The notes: generated by a model from the sequence alone, not told the origin. Positions 11,358-24,726 are shown, numbered from the stretch's first letter. The stretch: 59,175 nt of DNA from Gnetum montanum (GCA_015680685.1 MNCI01004704.1:64001-123175), one strand, 5' to 3'. Translations and numbers: made by a program.

Positions 11358-12708
11358 TCAAGAGGTAGTGGGAATATGCCTAATTATGTTGTTTGCATAG
11401 CGAATTATCCTTGTCCCTTTGCAAAGTTTTCTAATAAGGCATGGAAAGGATAGGGTGTTTCTTCCATATTCATTTTCTTTGAAATGCTTTGCTATCTCTA
11501 GATAGACTAATTGTGGAAGGTTTGTTGGAAAGTTTTTGCTTAGAGTGGTGCATGCTTGGGCAGAGAAGGCAGTCAGCTTGCTAGACCTCACTATTGGATT
11601 AAGGTGATAGGCCATTATCTTGAAGTATACATGCTCCACCAGTATGAGTGTGCCAAACTCTTAGTGGTCAATCCCATAACATTGCTGAGCCCACTCCTTT
11701 TCTACCTTTGGATTAGCTTGTGTAGATAGTTATGCCAATTGTGTTCTAGAATCAGGGAACCCAAGAGCTTGTGAAATGGCTTCAGTGAAGTAGGACACCT
11801 GAATGTCCTTGATTTTCACAATAGAACCTGCCCTTCTATTATTTTAGAAGAGGTATGTCTCTTCCATGTACCGCTCTCCACTAGAAGTGATGATTGACCA
11901 CATAGGAAAGGTTTGCAATTGTGTCTTTACCTCTGATGGAGCATGCTATAAGAATGGTCCAAAGTTTAGTTCTTGGAGAACTAAGTGTTGGACATCACGG
12001 GGCCTAATTGTGTTGATGCAGGCTTGTGTTAGTATGACTTGAAGTCTCGGTATGGGCCCTAGTGCCTCTCCTTGCTACAAGTCTTCTATTGCAACCTCTT
12101 CCTTGGGAATCCGTCGAACTGATTCCATTTTAGGATCTTCTTGAAGAGGTATTGTTGCATGGGTTTCTTTTGCCTATTCCTAGGCTTGTTCTTACTAGCC
12201 CCTTCCATTTCTAGGTTGTTTCTCCCTTGGTTGAGATGGTCCTCCCTCCTGCGGTCATTTTGGTCTTGGTGTCATCTGTAATTCCAACATGACCATAGGT
12301 TAGCAATTATTGTGTAACATGAAATAGTTGGGATACCTTATCTCATTAGGGAAGTTACATCTGGCTAATTTGTAATTATGGCTGATTAGATCCATCTTAA
12401 TCATTAGTTTATTTGTATTTTGATGTTAACCAATGATTATAGTCATACTAAGTGGTTTTGGAAGGGTCAAACTCTCAAAAATTGATGGTTTAATATCATT
12501 GTATTCATTAACCATTTGAGGGAGGTAGAAAAATTTTCAAAAAATTCTTGTCAAAAACCTTAAGGTTTTTAGGCCTCACGATGAAGAGCTTACCTCCAGT
12601 AGCTGTAGGATCGAAGAATGGAAGAATTTGAACAAATGGTTGGAAAGTTATAGGCTCTGGAAGGTGTTGGGCTCTAAAAAATGGCAAAAATTCCTCACTT
12701 GTTGTCAA
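11358..12708 (-). pseudogene. Post-pol ORF of Athila-like element 2
   Basis: Pieces at 12708-12508 (FFRAQHLPEPITFQPF, ending LPPSNG) and 11639-11358 (YFKIMAYHLNPI through FLCLIRKL-type residues), linked by broken sequence. The second piece is clearly related to the plus-strand piece at 36206-36530 in the Athila-like element 3, with shared YFKI-x2-YHL-x-P and PxLIxKL elements. Position between pol and 3' LTR matches the additional or env-like ORF of Athila elements. The sequence style recalls the Pfam 'putative plant transposon protein' domain, which I could not check. Confidence 0.62.
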
Positions 12709-12899
12709 TCAAATGATAAAATTTTCAAAGTGTTTGGTGGTATTTATAAAGTATTTGTGTTGCATTGATGGGACCCTATCTATGAGGTTGGCTATGTCGA
12801 CTAGGCCTAATTGATGCAGTTGTCAAGCACCGTTGACTTTGGGAAAACTATGAAAATACAAGGAGTTTTTGAGTGAAATGGGAGTTAAATAGAAGCCTA

Positions 12900-14260
12900 A
12901 AAAGCCATGAACATGACAAAAATAGTAGAAGAGCATGTTGAAGCTCAGAAAATATGAGGAAATGCTTGGAGAATTAGGTTTTATGAAATTTTAGGAAGCA
13001 CAAAGTTGGATGCACAATGAGGCAGGTGAAAGATATGATTGTAGCAATGTCTAAGGTAAAGGATTATCTATTCAAAACAAGAGATATGTGAGTGGGTCCT
13101 CCCCATAGCAAGAACATGTCCTTTTTGCCCTTGCATAACCTTAACTAAGTATTCTATGGGACCCATAGTTGATTAATGATTATGAAAAGTTAAGGACCAA
13201 TTCAGAAGAATCTATCCAAGAATTTCAACATGTCAAACTAATACATTGAGCATGACATGGAAACTAGTAGCATGGTGAGTTATGGGTAGCATAGATGGAT
13301 GATGGAGAAGGTTGGATGGAATCAAGAATTAAGGTTATAAGAAGTTCCTTGTGGAGTTTGTGTTTAAAATGATCTAAGAAGATCCATCCTTAGTTCGGAT
13401 CAAAACTAATCACTTTTAGTAACTTAGCATCACCACTCCAAGACCGATTCACCCCCTCAAGACACAAGAGTGCTCCCAAAAAACAACCATTATTCCATAA
13501 AGAGAAGAAAAGAGAAATAGGAAGTGAGAGAGGGCCTTATTTAGAGGGGACCTTTAGGCATGGGTAACATGCCTTTCTAGTCCCATAACTAGTGCTTGTA
13601 GCTCATTTATTTGTCTAAGGGGTGTGCTTTGAATTTCCATCATGATGATTTTTTTCTTTTTTTCTTTTGTTTGGATGGGAACCACACCATGCAAACACTT
13701 TATTTAACTTCATATTATTGGTCAACACAGAATGGTAAGAAGTCTATGAAAACGCTCATGCACTTGAGAAAGTAGAAGAGTACAAAGAGTATCAAGTCCT
13801 CTTCAAGTCAAACATTTTCCAAATCTTTGAATCCTTCCCAATTCTAGAAACTACCAAGGTCATATATTTATTAAAATTTTATTTAATGAAAGGGACCTCA
13901 AACTTCCAAAATAAGCAAAACCATAGAGTTTGTGGATGGGTGGATGACGTGGACTCATTGCTTGTTCCATGAAAAATAAACCATGCCTTAGTCATCAAAC
14001 ATCAAAATTCAAACATAGAAACTAGACAACCAAAACATTAAGCACCAACCACCATTAGTAAACAACATTGGCACTGTGTCCTCCAATAATAAAGCACTTT
14101 TATTAGCAAAAATAATGAAAAGTCATACAAAAATAAAGTAAAAAATATAAGAAAGTATAAAATATTCAAGAAAGATAAAACATACTAACAATGTTGTAAA
14201 AAAAATGTATAAAAATAAAAAATTGAAGAGCCATGTGTATGGTTCGCTTGGATGGCCATC
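12900..14260 (-). other. 3' region after pol, element 2
   Basis: Non-coding, with a T-rich minus-strand run directly after the pol stop. A segment at about 13550-13640 is shared with element 1 (2780-2870) and element 3 (about 27650-27690): GGCATG(T/G)GTAACATGCC-like wording appears in elements 2 and 3. It separates pol from the post-pol ORF. Confidence 0.6.
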
Positions 14261-15500
14261 TCCCCCATGACTGTGTGGAAAGGAGGAGATGTAGAATATG
14301 GAGCATGGTTGTCCATCTGATGAGGTATCAGTTGCATTAGCTTGTGTTGGCTCAAGGAAAGGTTTCACTTGTTGGATGTTGACTAATTGCTTTTTGTTTG
14401 GGCTATCATGTTTGTAGATTAACATGGCACCAAATGAAAAGGTTTCATTAATTATATAATGTCTCTTCCAAAACATTTGAAAATTTATTTTTTGAGGTAC
14501 GTGTGTGAGGTTCTAGTAGAGAACCTTATCTCCAAGTTGAAATTTTACTTTCTATATTCTAAGGTCATGACATTTCTTGTTATATGCCTTGTGTATTTCA
14601 TTTGAATATAGGGCCACTAATTGATTTTAATCTAGCAAATTCAAGTTAATCAATCTTTCTTTTTGTGGTAGGCTCAAGTCAAGGTTCAAGTCATAGGCTT
14701 CTGAAAGTGTACAGAGCTTAGATTGGATTGGAAGTGTTGGGAGTTTGTGGTACACTAGCTAATAGGGAGAGTAGCCTATAGGAAGTTTCCACGTTAAGCA
14801 GTAGGACTAGAGGGTGTCATTGAGTTTTGTGCTCTAGTTTCTCCTATATTTACTTACAATCCTTATTAGGATCTTTGTGATATCCCTATTGGTAACTTTT
14901 GCTTAACCGTTAGCTTGGGGGTGATAGGGTATTGTTAATTTTTGTTCAACCTCCAAATGTTACATCAAGTTTTGAAAGGTGGCACCTGTAAAATGGGTTC
15001 CATTATTAGATATCAATGCCCATGGCACACCAAACCTATTTACAATGTGTTGTTATAAAAATCAAATAGTAGTGAATGATGTATAGTCAGTAATAGCTAC
15101 TACTTCTATCCATTTTGTGCAATAGTCAACTGCTACGATGATGTAAGTTTTTCCATTGGACATGGGTGTGATGGGACCCATGAAGTCTAGGTGCTAGATG
15201 TCAAAGGGCTCTAGTGGTTGAATCCACTATTGAGGATCCTCCATTTGAGCAATCATCTCACCATCTCATTAATAGTGTTCACAAGATCAGATAAATTGCT
15301 GAGCATCCCTAGAGATTGTCAGCCACTAGTATCCTGTCATCCGGATTTTCATAGTTGTGCATCTCCCTACATACTGGGCTCCATAAGGATCTTCATAAGC
15401 ATCCTTAAGAATGCACAATTGATTAGCATCAGGGACACACTAACGAACTAAGCCATCAGCACACATCTTGTAAAGGTTTTCATTGATTTCCATGAAGTAC
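14230..15500 (-). pseudogene. Integrase remnant, element 2
   Basis: The minus strand shows an integrase in essentially one frame with a few stops. An HHCC-like N-terminal part lies near 15480-15250. The core includes HLDFMGPITPM and YIIVAVDYCTKWIE (about 15190-15090), then ISNNGTHFTG where the second Asp of D,D,E has become Asn, then PYHPQANG-AKVTNR. The C-terminal part (FWKRHYIINETF, KPFLEP) ends with HSHGGDGHPSEP at about 14270. Integrase would insert the DNA copy. The lost Asp and stops make it inactive. Confidence 0.82.
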
Positions 15501-15659
15501 TTAGCCTAATGAAGAAATTGTTGTTTCCTTCTAAAGCTCAAATCTTATGGCCTTTCTTGAGTGAGAAGGTAAGTGAGGATTTCATCATACCATTTTGATT
15601 CAGGGGGAAATTGGTCATTTATCACTCCTATAAAGAGGAGTTCATCTAGAAATTAATCA

Positions 15660-17200
15660 AAGAGTGGGCTCTCCTCCTCTTTGTTATCTCATCTTAATCA
15701 AGAGAGATGGTCAACGACCACATTCTTAGTTCCTTTTTGATCTACCATTGTGAGATCAAATTTCTATAAGATCACAAACCACTATATGATAGCTGGGCTC
15801 ACCATTAGCTTATTCATTAGGAAGCACATCACACTATGATTTGTGTGCACAAATACTTTATAGCCAGGCACATAGTGCCTGAACTTTTTGAGAGCATACA
15901 TCACTGCCATTAGTTCTTTCTCAGTTGTGGTCTAATTTAATTGTGCACCCACAATGCTTTGGCTAATTTAGTGGATGTAATATGAAAATTTCTTATCATC
16001 CAACTACATAAGAATTGATCCCAAGGTATAATTAGATGTGTCTGTCATTATATGAAATGGTCTGGACCAATCTGGTGCCTGTAGAATTGGATTTGCTATG
16101 AGTTTTTCCTTTAGCTATTGGAATGCATGTTTACATTTCCTGGTCTAGATGAATGAAGCATCTTTGTTTGTAAACTCAACCAAAAACTTTGCGATCTTAG
16201 AGAAATTCTCTATAAACCACCAGTAGTAGCTAGTGTGTCCAAGGAACGATTGGACATCTTTGACCTTCTCTAGTTGGTGTGTGATTCCTTGGATGACCCT
16301 TATCTTTTCAAGGTCTCCCTCAATCCTTGCCTAAGTAATTATGTACCCTAATACTATGTCCTCCTAGACCATTAAATGTCTTTTTTGCCAATTGAGCCTA
16401 AGGTTCATTTCAACACATCTTTTTAGTACTTACATAAGGTGATCCAAGGCTTTCACAAATGTAGCCCCATAGGTAGAGAAGTCATCCATAAAGACTTTTT
16501 CTACCAATCTACTATTGAAAAATACTAAGGACCTAGCATTAAAATGTTGTAGGGGCATTTCATAGACCAAAAAACATCTTGTAATATGCAAAAGTCCCCT
16601 AGGGACTTGTGAATGTTGTTTTCACCTGATCTTCTAATGCAATCTAGATTTGGTTATATCCATTATAACCATCCAAGAAGTTATAATAGTAATAACCAAA
16701 TATGGTTTTCAACACTTGTTCCAAAAATGATAATGGAAAATGATCTTTAAATGTTTCCATATTCAATAGTATGATGTTGATGCAAAATCACCACTTACCA
16801 TCTTTCTGTGGAACAATTATAAGTGGGCTAACCCACTCATTATCCGTGATGGGATAGATGAACCCTACCTTGAGGAGTTGTTATATTTCCTCTTTGATGA
16901 TATGCTTCGACTTGGGGTTTAGCTACCTCTATGGTTTCCATCTTAGCTTCATGGTTGGGTTGTTGTAGATACTATGTTGCCATATCCATGGATCAATTCT
17001 ATTCAGTTTAGGATATGATTAAATAAAGGTTGTTGGCCATTTGTTGACCACCTCCAATGGCTTGTCCTTTTTTTTGAAAGCAAGATTTGCATTGATTATA
17101 ATAAGCTTGCCATTTTTTAAAAATGCATACTCCATGCCATCTAGTAGAGTTTTTAACTCTAGGGGCTCTAGCTTAAAATTATCAGGGATTTCCAACTCTC
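15660..17200 (-). pseudogene. Reverse transcriptase and RNase H remnant, element 2
   Basis: On the minus strand RT motifs appear in order. WVSPLIIVPQKDG (about 16830) is followed by FLDGYNGYNQI (about 16690) and VFMDDFSTYG with the catalytic FMDD at 16481-16492. The connection and RNase H follow: APDWSRPFHIMTD (about 16060), TEKELMAVMYALKKFRHY (about 15920) and KNVVVDHLS (about 15710). FMDDF is the form of the YxDD box typical of Athila-type elements. Many stops and some shifts show it is a pseudogene. Confidence 0.85.
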
Positions 17201-17479
17201 CTTAATAGGTATCATCAATTTCATCATCAGAGAGTTGGTGATGAACTTGCTTAAGTTCATCCATGCCTTTGATATAAGCATGCATAGTGTGCTACTATTA
17301 GAGTCAGCTGTTAGCCACTAGGTGTCCTCTTGTTTTGTGTCTATTTGATACAAGCACCTTTAGATATTAGTTTCATGTGCACATTGATTGCATGCTTTAA
17401 TGAATGTACTTTTAATGGACCAAATTTTCTACATGCAATTGCACCCATTATTGTTGTACATGATGCATGGAACTCACTT

Positions 17480-17860
17480 CTTCTCGATTCATCCAAATTC
17501 ATTCTCCTTGGAGATTTCCAAGGAGAGGCCTCTAATGCCCATTTGTGCATCAATAATGCCTAATCATACATGTCTCATAATGATGTGAAAGTCACCTTTG
17601 CAGTTTTCTACCTTGATCACCAGAAAATCAATAGGATAAGACCACTTGAGACTTTATTCACAATGTCCTTTACTAATCAAAAAGGGATAGTGATTAATTA
17701 GACTACCAATTCTAAATGGATATTACTCTTCTTAAGAGGTGGTAGGTTCCAGGCCTTCTACATGTCATGAAAGAGGAGATTGACACTGGAACCAAAATCA
17801 AGAAGAGCCTTGCATGGCTTATGTTTAGTGATCTATAAGTAAATAAGAGGACTTCCCAAG
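17480..17860 (-). pseudogene. Protease remnant, element 2
   Basis: The minus strand reads CKALLDFGSSVNLL at about 17810, then WNLPPLKKSNIHLEL, WSYPIDFLVIKVE and DFHIIM. It lines up with the protease of element 1 across the same landmarks. The active-site triad region is altered to DFGS and stops interrupt it. Confidence 0.75.
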
Positions 17861-17949
17861 TCACATCTCTTTGTGGGAAGGTTATCAACATTGATCCAAT
17901 TAGAGACAACATGAGTTAACATCACAATGCAAATCTAAGGAAAATTTTC

Positions 17950-20390
17950 ATTTTCAGGAACTTCAAATGTGTTTGATGCAGAGGATGAGGGCACTGGAGA
18001 CATAGGTTGACCAGCTGCATTAGGTTGTGTAGGTTTTGGAGGACTATTGGGTCAAAAAAATCATTATTTCCTTGATCGATTTTTTGAACCACTCTACTGG
18101 AATGCCAATTATAAATTTATAGCCTTCACAACATTTCACTACTACAACTATGAGGGAATTTCTCCCTACATAAATGGAGTAGGAGGTAACTAGGTTGAGG
18201 AAAAAGGAAAGGGTGCATATGGATGTGGAGGGTGGTATGGATATGGGTGCTTCTCTCATGTAGATAGTGAATGAGTTCATTGATGCTCTAGAGAATAATT
18301 GTAATCTTGGAATGAAGCGTGGCTAGTAGAGATGCATGAAGAAATGGGTTGTTGAACATAGTACCCATATGGATTTGATTGCCTATAAGAGTACTCTTGT
18401 CTTGGCAATGGTATCCCTCACAATTATGATTATTGTCACTATTGGTATTTCTCATATGGTTGTGGTGGAGCTTCACTTGGATAGTAATCTTATTGTTGGT
18501 GATGGAACTACCATAGATTTTCTTGAGGATAAGGTAAGCATTTGGGTGCTTGCCTCTTTGCTAGTCAAGGATTTGGTGTGTACACCCTAGACTCTTGTAA
18601 GTGTGACACTAAAAGGAAACATCCCTTCAGATGTTCATATTGACAAATGTCATATCCAACATCATCATTAGAGTTTGTCTCCACAACTTCTTCTTCTGTA
18701 GTAGTCTTGCCCTTACCTCTTTGGTAGCCACATTCAGCTTCTTTTTGCCTCTTATGGTTGTAATCACTATTCTGCTCTTTGGTTTCTTTAGTAATCTTCA
18801 TAGGAGTTTGAAATTTTTCATCCAAAGAGTCCCATAGTTTATTAACCTTTGCTAAAACATCTGAAATAGATTTTTGTATGGGCAAGGTTTTCTTGTTCAC
18901 TACCTCGTTGAGTGGTGACTCCTCCTTGTTATAGAATCAGACCTCCCTATTCTTAATGGAAGGATCCCTATTATTTTCCTCTAAACTTTCCCTCTTTCAC
19001 AACTTACCATCTTCTTTTGCTACCTAATCTATTAGCCTTTGTATATAATGAGCCCTTAGGTTGGATAGTCTCCCTTGAGCATAAACCCCAAGAGTTTTTT
19101 TTGGTTTTTGCTCTGAGCCCATCTATGATGTGGTAGAGTTGTTCCCTCTAAGAATAACCATAGTCAGGGCATTGTTGTAAGAGAGAATAATACCTACCCA
19201 TGGCAGCATCCAAGGGTTTATGTGTTTCCTATTTCCAACCTTGGATTTTCCTTTTCATATTAGGCACTCTAGAGTATGTTTAGTATTTTTCATTAAATAG
19301 TTCTAGCATGGTACTCCATCTATGAATGGATTCTAGTTGTAAGGACCAATACTAGCTTTCTACCTCTTTGATGAGTGTCCTCAGGAATAGCTTCAATTTT
19401 TCCTAGTCATTCTCTATGTTTTTTAAAGTGTAGGAAGCATGAAAGGCTTGTAAATGTTTTTGCATATTAGAGTTATATCCCCCTTCAAATTTTGGGATAT
19501 TGTTCATGTGTAGGCGCTTGATTCAACTATCTTTCACATGCCTAGTTGGGATCTTGACTACCTCTGCAATGTTAAGAATGCTTCAAGTTGCCAAAAAAGG
19601 CTCATCATCATCATTATTTCATTGTCATCGATGGTGTTCTCTATTACCCCTTCGATTATTATGGGTTTGGCAATCATCATTATTGTCTCGCTGGTCACCT
19701 CCATCATAATTGTTCCTTTTGCAGCATTTTTTTAGAACTAGAAGAAGAGGAAGAAGAAGGTGTAGATGAAGAGGGCAAAGAGGGAGGAGGACTACCACCA
19801 CCATGGTGTCTACCAATTCCCCTTTGGTGGTTATGGCCACATTCATCAGGTTTCTTATCATCTTGACATTTGTCTGAGCCCCTGCCTTAACTACCATCTT
19901 TACCTGAACCTACATTGTTGATAGTGGATCGTAGATTCAGGGCCACACCCTCATTACTAGTAATGAGGGATGGAGAATTTTCATGTTGAAATTTCCTAGA
20001 GAGAGGGTCGTCATTATTGTCTTGGTTCATTAGGAACAAGGGATTAGTGAATCGTTTTCCCTTCACAAACTCATGGTGCTTCTCCTAGTGTTAATATCTT
20101 TAGCATTGTGTTTCAGTGGGATGGCAGTATTGCTAGTTTTAATCATGTACGAAATGCTCCTCTTGAAGATCTTCAATGCCTAACTTCTTAAGAGTTTGAT
20201 GTAGCATCATGGACATAAATCGATTAGAAGGCATTACAATATTTCCTTCCATGTTACACCATAGCAATTGTTCATTGTGATGTAAGATGAAGGTGAAATT
20301 AGGCACATACTCATCTCAATCAGTATATACTACCTTGCATTCTTGAGGAATTGGCGATTTAGTATCATCATGATTATGAGAAAAAGACTT
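17950..20390 (-). pseudogene. gag remnant, element 2
   Basis: Broken minus-strand gag. The zinc-knuckle-like YDICQYEHLKGCF lies near 18640, matching CEICHDDHPKGCF of element 1 but lacking its first Cys. The flanking coiled piece is 18900-18565. The gag core is around 19480-19020. A low-complexity acidic and His-rich stretch covers 19897-19625. Frames change repeatedly. Confidence 0.65.
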
Positions 20391-20527
20391 TTTTTTTCAA
20401 AACAAATAAAAAATTAGTGTGCTTATGTGATTAAATTATTTGTGAGAATGACTTGACCTTAGAGTTCATCCAATGATGTTAAGGATGTTCATTAAACCTA
20501 AGCAGTGCACGTTTCAATAGAAAGTGT

Positions 20528-20544
20528 CCTCGATCATGACACCA
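20528..20544 (-). other. Degenerate primer-binding site, element 2
   Basis: The minus strand reads TGGTGTCATGATCGAGG, directly inside the LTR remnant. It can be read as a tRNA-Asp-type site (TGGTGCCGTTGCCGAGG) with five changes, four of them transitions, which fits methylation-driven decay. The tRNA assignment is tentative. Confidence 0.5.
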
Positions 20545-20545
20545 A

Positions 20546-20660
20546 CGATGAGCAATGAGGTACCCCTACCCCTAGCCATACGAATCATGAAGCATTCACT
20601 TGTCATCTAGTTGAATTCCATGAACTCTAGTTTTCCAGTGCACTAGTTCTCTTGTGTAAA
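20546..20660 (-). repeat. LTR remnant, element 2
   Basis: GATGAGCAATGAGGTACCCC and the following CATACGAA resemble the terminal about 110 bases of the element 1 LTR (TGATGAGTGGCGAGGTACCCC, CATACGAAACGA). Beyond about 20660 similarity fades, so the LTR is truncated or replaced. Confidence 0.65.
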
Positions 20661-20887
20661 AATATATTTGTTTACTATTTGTATATTATTCAAATCTGTT
20701 ATTAATTTTACATTTCAATTTTATTACCATGCTTTGCATTTTCATAAGTTCGAAGTTGATTTGCCATATCGGCCAAGGTGCCTTGGATCCTATTTTTCTA
20801 TGAAGGACCTAGAGATTTAGGGTTGGGAAACTGTTGCACTGAGGATCTTTGGTTTTTATTCTAGTGACCAAAATTCTCAATCGCAAC

Positions 20888-20993
20888 ATGGAGTACCCAA
20901 GTTGAAGAACCATGTAAATTTGTGTGTGTTCTTTGTTTTATAAAGGTTTGATTTGGGGAACTTATTCATCCCCCTTCTAAGTTCAATGATCCA
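20888..20993 (+). repeat. 5' LTR terminal fragment, copia-type element
   Basis: GAGTACCCAAGTTG through TTGTTTTATAAAG, then TTTGATTTGGGGAACTTATT and CATCCCCCTTCT, match 25869-25965. The upstream 1.1 kb of the 3' LTR has no match here. Confidence 0.78.
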
Positions 20994-20997
20994 CAAG

Positions 20998-21009
20998 TGA
21001 TATCAGAGC
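20998..21009 (+). other. Primer-binding site (initiator tRNA-Met type)
   Basis: TGATATCAGAGC differs by one base from TGGTATCAGAGC, the standard site for tRNA-iMet priming in Ty1/copia elements. It lies a few bases after the LTR end. Confidence 0.85.
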
Positions 21010-21046
21010 TTAGTACTCTTTGTTTCATCAACTTCAAGAGTGAACA

Positions 21047-22750
21047 ATGGAGGGGAAATCTTATGCAAAGGCACCCACGTTCAATAGATTCAACTTTGCC
21101 TATTGAAAATTGCAAATGCAAGGGTTCTTCAAATCAATGGAGTTTGAAGTCTAGGAATCAATCTTGGAAGGCTGCACTCCACTCATTGATAGCACCACCA
21201 ACATCATCAAGCCTCACAATAAATGATTTTAAGAAGAAAAGGATAAGTTCATGTTTTATTTAAGAGAGAAAAATGTTTATATTATGTATTGAATAAATCT
21301 GAATTCAATAGAGTAGCAGGATGTAAAACGGCCAAAGAAATTTGGCAAAATTTAGCAACCACTTATGAAGGAACCTCTATTGTTAAGCAATTGAAATTGT
21401 TAGTTTTGTAAACTAAATATGATAAAATCAACATGCAAGAAGGTGAGAAAATCAAGAATTATTTTTCTAGAGCTAACGATCTTGATATAGAAATTAGAGG
21501 AATAGGGAAAGACTTGTCCTAAAGCAATGTCATCATCAAAATGATTAGAACTGTATAACTGAAGTTCAAGCCTAAGGTCATAGCCATGGAGAAAATTAGA
21601 GATTTTTCAATTTTGAGATTTGAGGAACTTCAAAGTGCTCTCATCACCTATGAAAAGAATCTTATAAGAAAAGGAGTGATTCAAGAAAAAAATATTGCTC
21701 TAAAGACTACCTCCAATGACAAGGAGGTCAATGAGCATGATGAGGGTAATGAAGATGAGATTTCTTCTCTCTAGAGGAGACTAGTGATTGCTTACAAGAA
21801 GAAACAAAGGGACATCTTAGTACCAACAAAGACCAAATTTTTTCAAAGGTAAAGAAAGAGGTAGAAACTTTTTGAATTGTTCTAATCTAGATTTTTCTTC
21901 TATAGAATGTTGGGTTTGTGGAGGAAGGGCCATATGGCCTTCGAATGTCCTAGTAATCCAAATGATAAAAACGTTTAGCCAAAGAATAGATCTAATGATG
22001 AGGAACTGAAAAAGACTAAATTTTATACAAGTTGGCATGACAGTGAGCAAAGTGAAGAAGAAGCATGCAATTCTCCTAAAACTTCTCATCTCATCTACAT
22101 GGCCCTTACTAATGAATCTTTCTCACATATGGCAGAACAACATGGTAAGTGTGGCGAGAGGTAGAGTGAATTTAAAGAAGAAATTTTTCTCTTATATCAT
22201 TTGATTAGGAAGGCAAAGAAACTAGTGCTTTCTAAGTTAAATGTTCTTCATGCTGAAATGAAAGAAGAGATCTTAAACATAAAAGCTAAGATTCAACCAC
22301 TAACCTCTTGTAACAAGGATTACAGTAAGATTTAAGATGAGCAGTTTCCCAAAAATTATGGTAAGGATGCAACACATGAAAATGCAAGCTCAAGCCCAAG
22401 CATAGTAAGGTTTGATAATTTTGATCATAAGGATAATACAACTTTATATTTAAAAATTATGGTTTTATGCAAACTCTTAACCATGATGATCAAATTAATT
22501 CTTGGTCTTGTCAAAAGGGCTTTGGTAAGGAAATTTTGTAGGTACCAATAAGTGAGAATGAAGAGAAGCAAAGTTTTGAAAATAATGCAAAAATTGATTC
22601 AAAGTCCTATCACAAGGAAAATGAACAAATAGAGACATCACATACATGATCTACTGAAAGAAAACCTAAGGATGAGGAGGCACTTCATGATAGGGGACCT
22701 CATCTCAAACTTCATTACTCTTATCAATTTACTGGCAAGCAAGGTAAGTT
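21047..22750 (+). pseudogene. copia-type gag remnant
   Basis: The ATG at 21047 starts MEGKSYAKAPTFNR, the usual N-terminus of plant copia Gag, followed by a broken UBN2-like core (WQNLATTYEGTSIVK, KYDKINMQEGEKIKNYFSR at about 21330-21470). A zinc knuckle begins CWVC at about 21909 and continues GHMAFECPSN one frame on, so a 1-base frameshift falls inside the knuckle. After it comes an acidic stretch (DSEQSEEEACN) and coiled-coil residues, as in SIRE-type Gag. Several stops confirm inactivity. Coding signal stops near 22750, at a GGTAAGTTAAG that also resembles a splice donor. Confidence 0.8.
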
Positions 22751-24707
22751 AAGATAAGTCTCTATCTCTTTGCTTGCTAGTTAATAAGGATAGTATATGA
22801 GAAGTCCTAAATTATCCATGTCTTAGATAAAAAATGTGAAGTGTTTAGAGCTTTTCTCTCATTCATTCATGATATTAATATAATTGGTGTTATGAAGATT
22901 TATAATAGCTATTTTAATTATTTCCCTTGGATCTTTATCTTTTGACTTCTTATCTTGCTATTCAGTCTTGCTTAATTTGAAATTCATATGATGATTCTAT
23001 GTTCTTTGTCTTTGAGATGATTTTTTCATTTTAAGATAAGACAAACCTCTGAAATGCTATCAATATTGTTGGTTGAAGATCTAGATCTCCAAAAATTAAG
23101 CCTAATGTTGATCTACAATTATAGTGTGTTTGTGATTTTTGCACATTGATCTTAAAAGCCCAAGATAGGTAGCACATATGTAGGGGGAGCCTACATCTCA
23201 ATCATCATGGGGGCCATCAATGTAGGGGAGTCCATGATGACTTTAGCCAAAACACACAATGAGTAAGAAAATAATTTCAAAAGGCATTTATTGGGATGGC
23301 AAAGTCTTGAATGGTTGTGTACTCAAACTTTAAAAGATACTTAACGATATATAAATACTTAGTTTCTTATCAGCATCTATTGTTTAGAAATGACTGTGGC
23401 TATTTTATTGACTTATACTAAAATCAAAATCTACATGACTTTCATATTCTTTTGATAAATTCTTCTAGTTGAATCTGGAATTACATGATGTTATCTATTA
23501 CATTAGTTTTCCTTTATCATTGGTCTTTAGTGTCAATCTCTATTGGTCCTCATGGATTTTATCCAATGTTCAATTGTAAGCTTTATCATGAAGTATCTAT
23601 TTTTATACAAGTAGTAAATATTATGAGAAAAGCCATGATCATTTTTGGGTATGTGTTCTTTTGATTGAGTTATGCATTGAATAATTTTCTTTGAGATGCA
23701 AATTTTGGATATTTGGCATGGTTGGTTTCAAGTTGTAGATTGCTATATGCTCATTTACCAAGATGAAGATCCATACTAATTACTTATTTTGAAGATAGAT
23801 TACTTGCTCCTCAATGTTTTCAATTCACTTTAAGCTCAAATATTGGTTAAAAATCTAGAATCAATTCTTGATATATGTGTGGCAAAACTTGTAATATTCT
23901 TGCTTTCCTATTTGTGTGATACATGATGAAACACTTATTTCTATATGCTCTATGATTGATATTTTGTATTGATTAACTATTTTTATGTGATCATATTTAC
24001 ATTGGGAGAGAATTTTAGGAAGTGTAGATTTATTAGCATGTTTTATTTTTGATCAATGGTTTTGGATGTTGCATTGCCTTAAAACAAACATTAGAGTATG
24101 CATGTATCTCTCATAGCTTTGACCTTTAAAATTGGATGTTAACGGTTCTTATTGAATTAATTGCAACTCCTTGTTTTGACCTCAAAAGAGTAGTTTTCAA
24201 TTTTCACAATCACATCTTAAGTGGAGAATGCAGTACATTCCTCACTACATTTTGAGCAATAACATAATTATCTCATTAATGGTTTTTCATTGTGAAGTTG
24301 TATGGATATATTTACCTCATCATGAATATATGCCCATTTGCTAATGTTGTATAAAAATGAAGATTATCTAAATTCCAAGCACCTTTCACTACTAATGACT
24401 TATTATTTTAGAGATAGGTTACTTATCCCTTTGCTTCAACTTCAAGATTGAATTTCACTTGGAAAGTTTGTTCTACTCTTGCAAAATTTGGGACACCTTT
24501 TCATGAACTTGATAAATACATACTTCCTATATCTTTTTAGGATTATGAGTGATACTTGGCTCTCCATATTATGTGAATATTATTATTCATTTCTATCTTT
24601 TTTACCTATGTTTGAGCACCATATCCTTTTTGTTGCTATTCAAAAAGGGGGAGAGTAGTATGGTTATATTTGTATGATCACTAATCCATTTTCTTAAGTT
24701 TTGAACA
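22750..24707 (+). other. Non-coding interior of the copia-type element
   Basis: About 1.96 kb without pol. It is AT-rich, with weak internal repetition (23740-23850 resembles 24330-24460). GGGGGAG-type purine tracts occur at about 23180 and 24645. Confidence 0.65.
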
Positions 24708-24726
24708 TCACCAAAGAGGAGGAGAT
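24708..24726 (+). other. Polypurine tract, copia-type element
   Basis: CACCAAAGAGGAGGAGAT ends directly before the LTR start TGTGAACC, matching the purine tract position of plant copia elements. Confidence 0.72.

Larger units (their letters stand above)
11340..20660 (-). mobile_element. Athila-like Ty3/gypsy element 2, degraded
   Basis: Minus-strand order from high to low coordinate: LTR remnant (20546-20660), primer site (20528-20544), gag (about 20390-17950), protease (about 17850-17480), RT, RNase H and integrase (about 17200-14260), 3' region (14260-12900) and a post-pol ORF (12708-11358). The 3' LTR is not found; the element is cut off at the repeat ending near 11.31 kb. Many stops show long decay. 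It shows what element 1 lost, because its gag, protease and 3' region match element 1 while its RT-integrase block is retained. Confidence 0.82.

Noticed and set aside
19500-19897. Overlapping plus- and minus-strand frames rich in His, Val or Glu
   Set aside because: Low-complexity part of the element 2 gag; all frames stay open because of biased composition.
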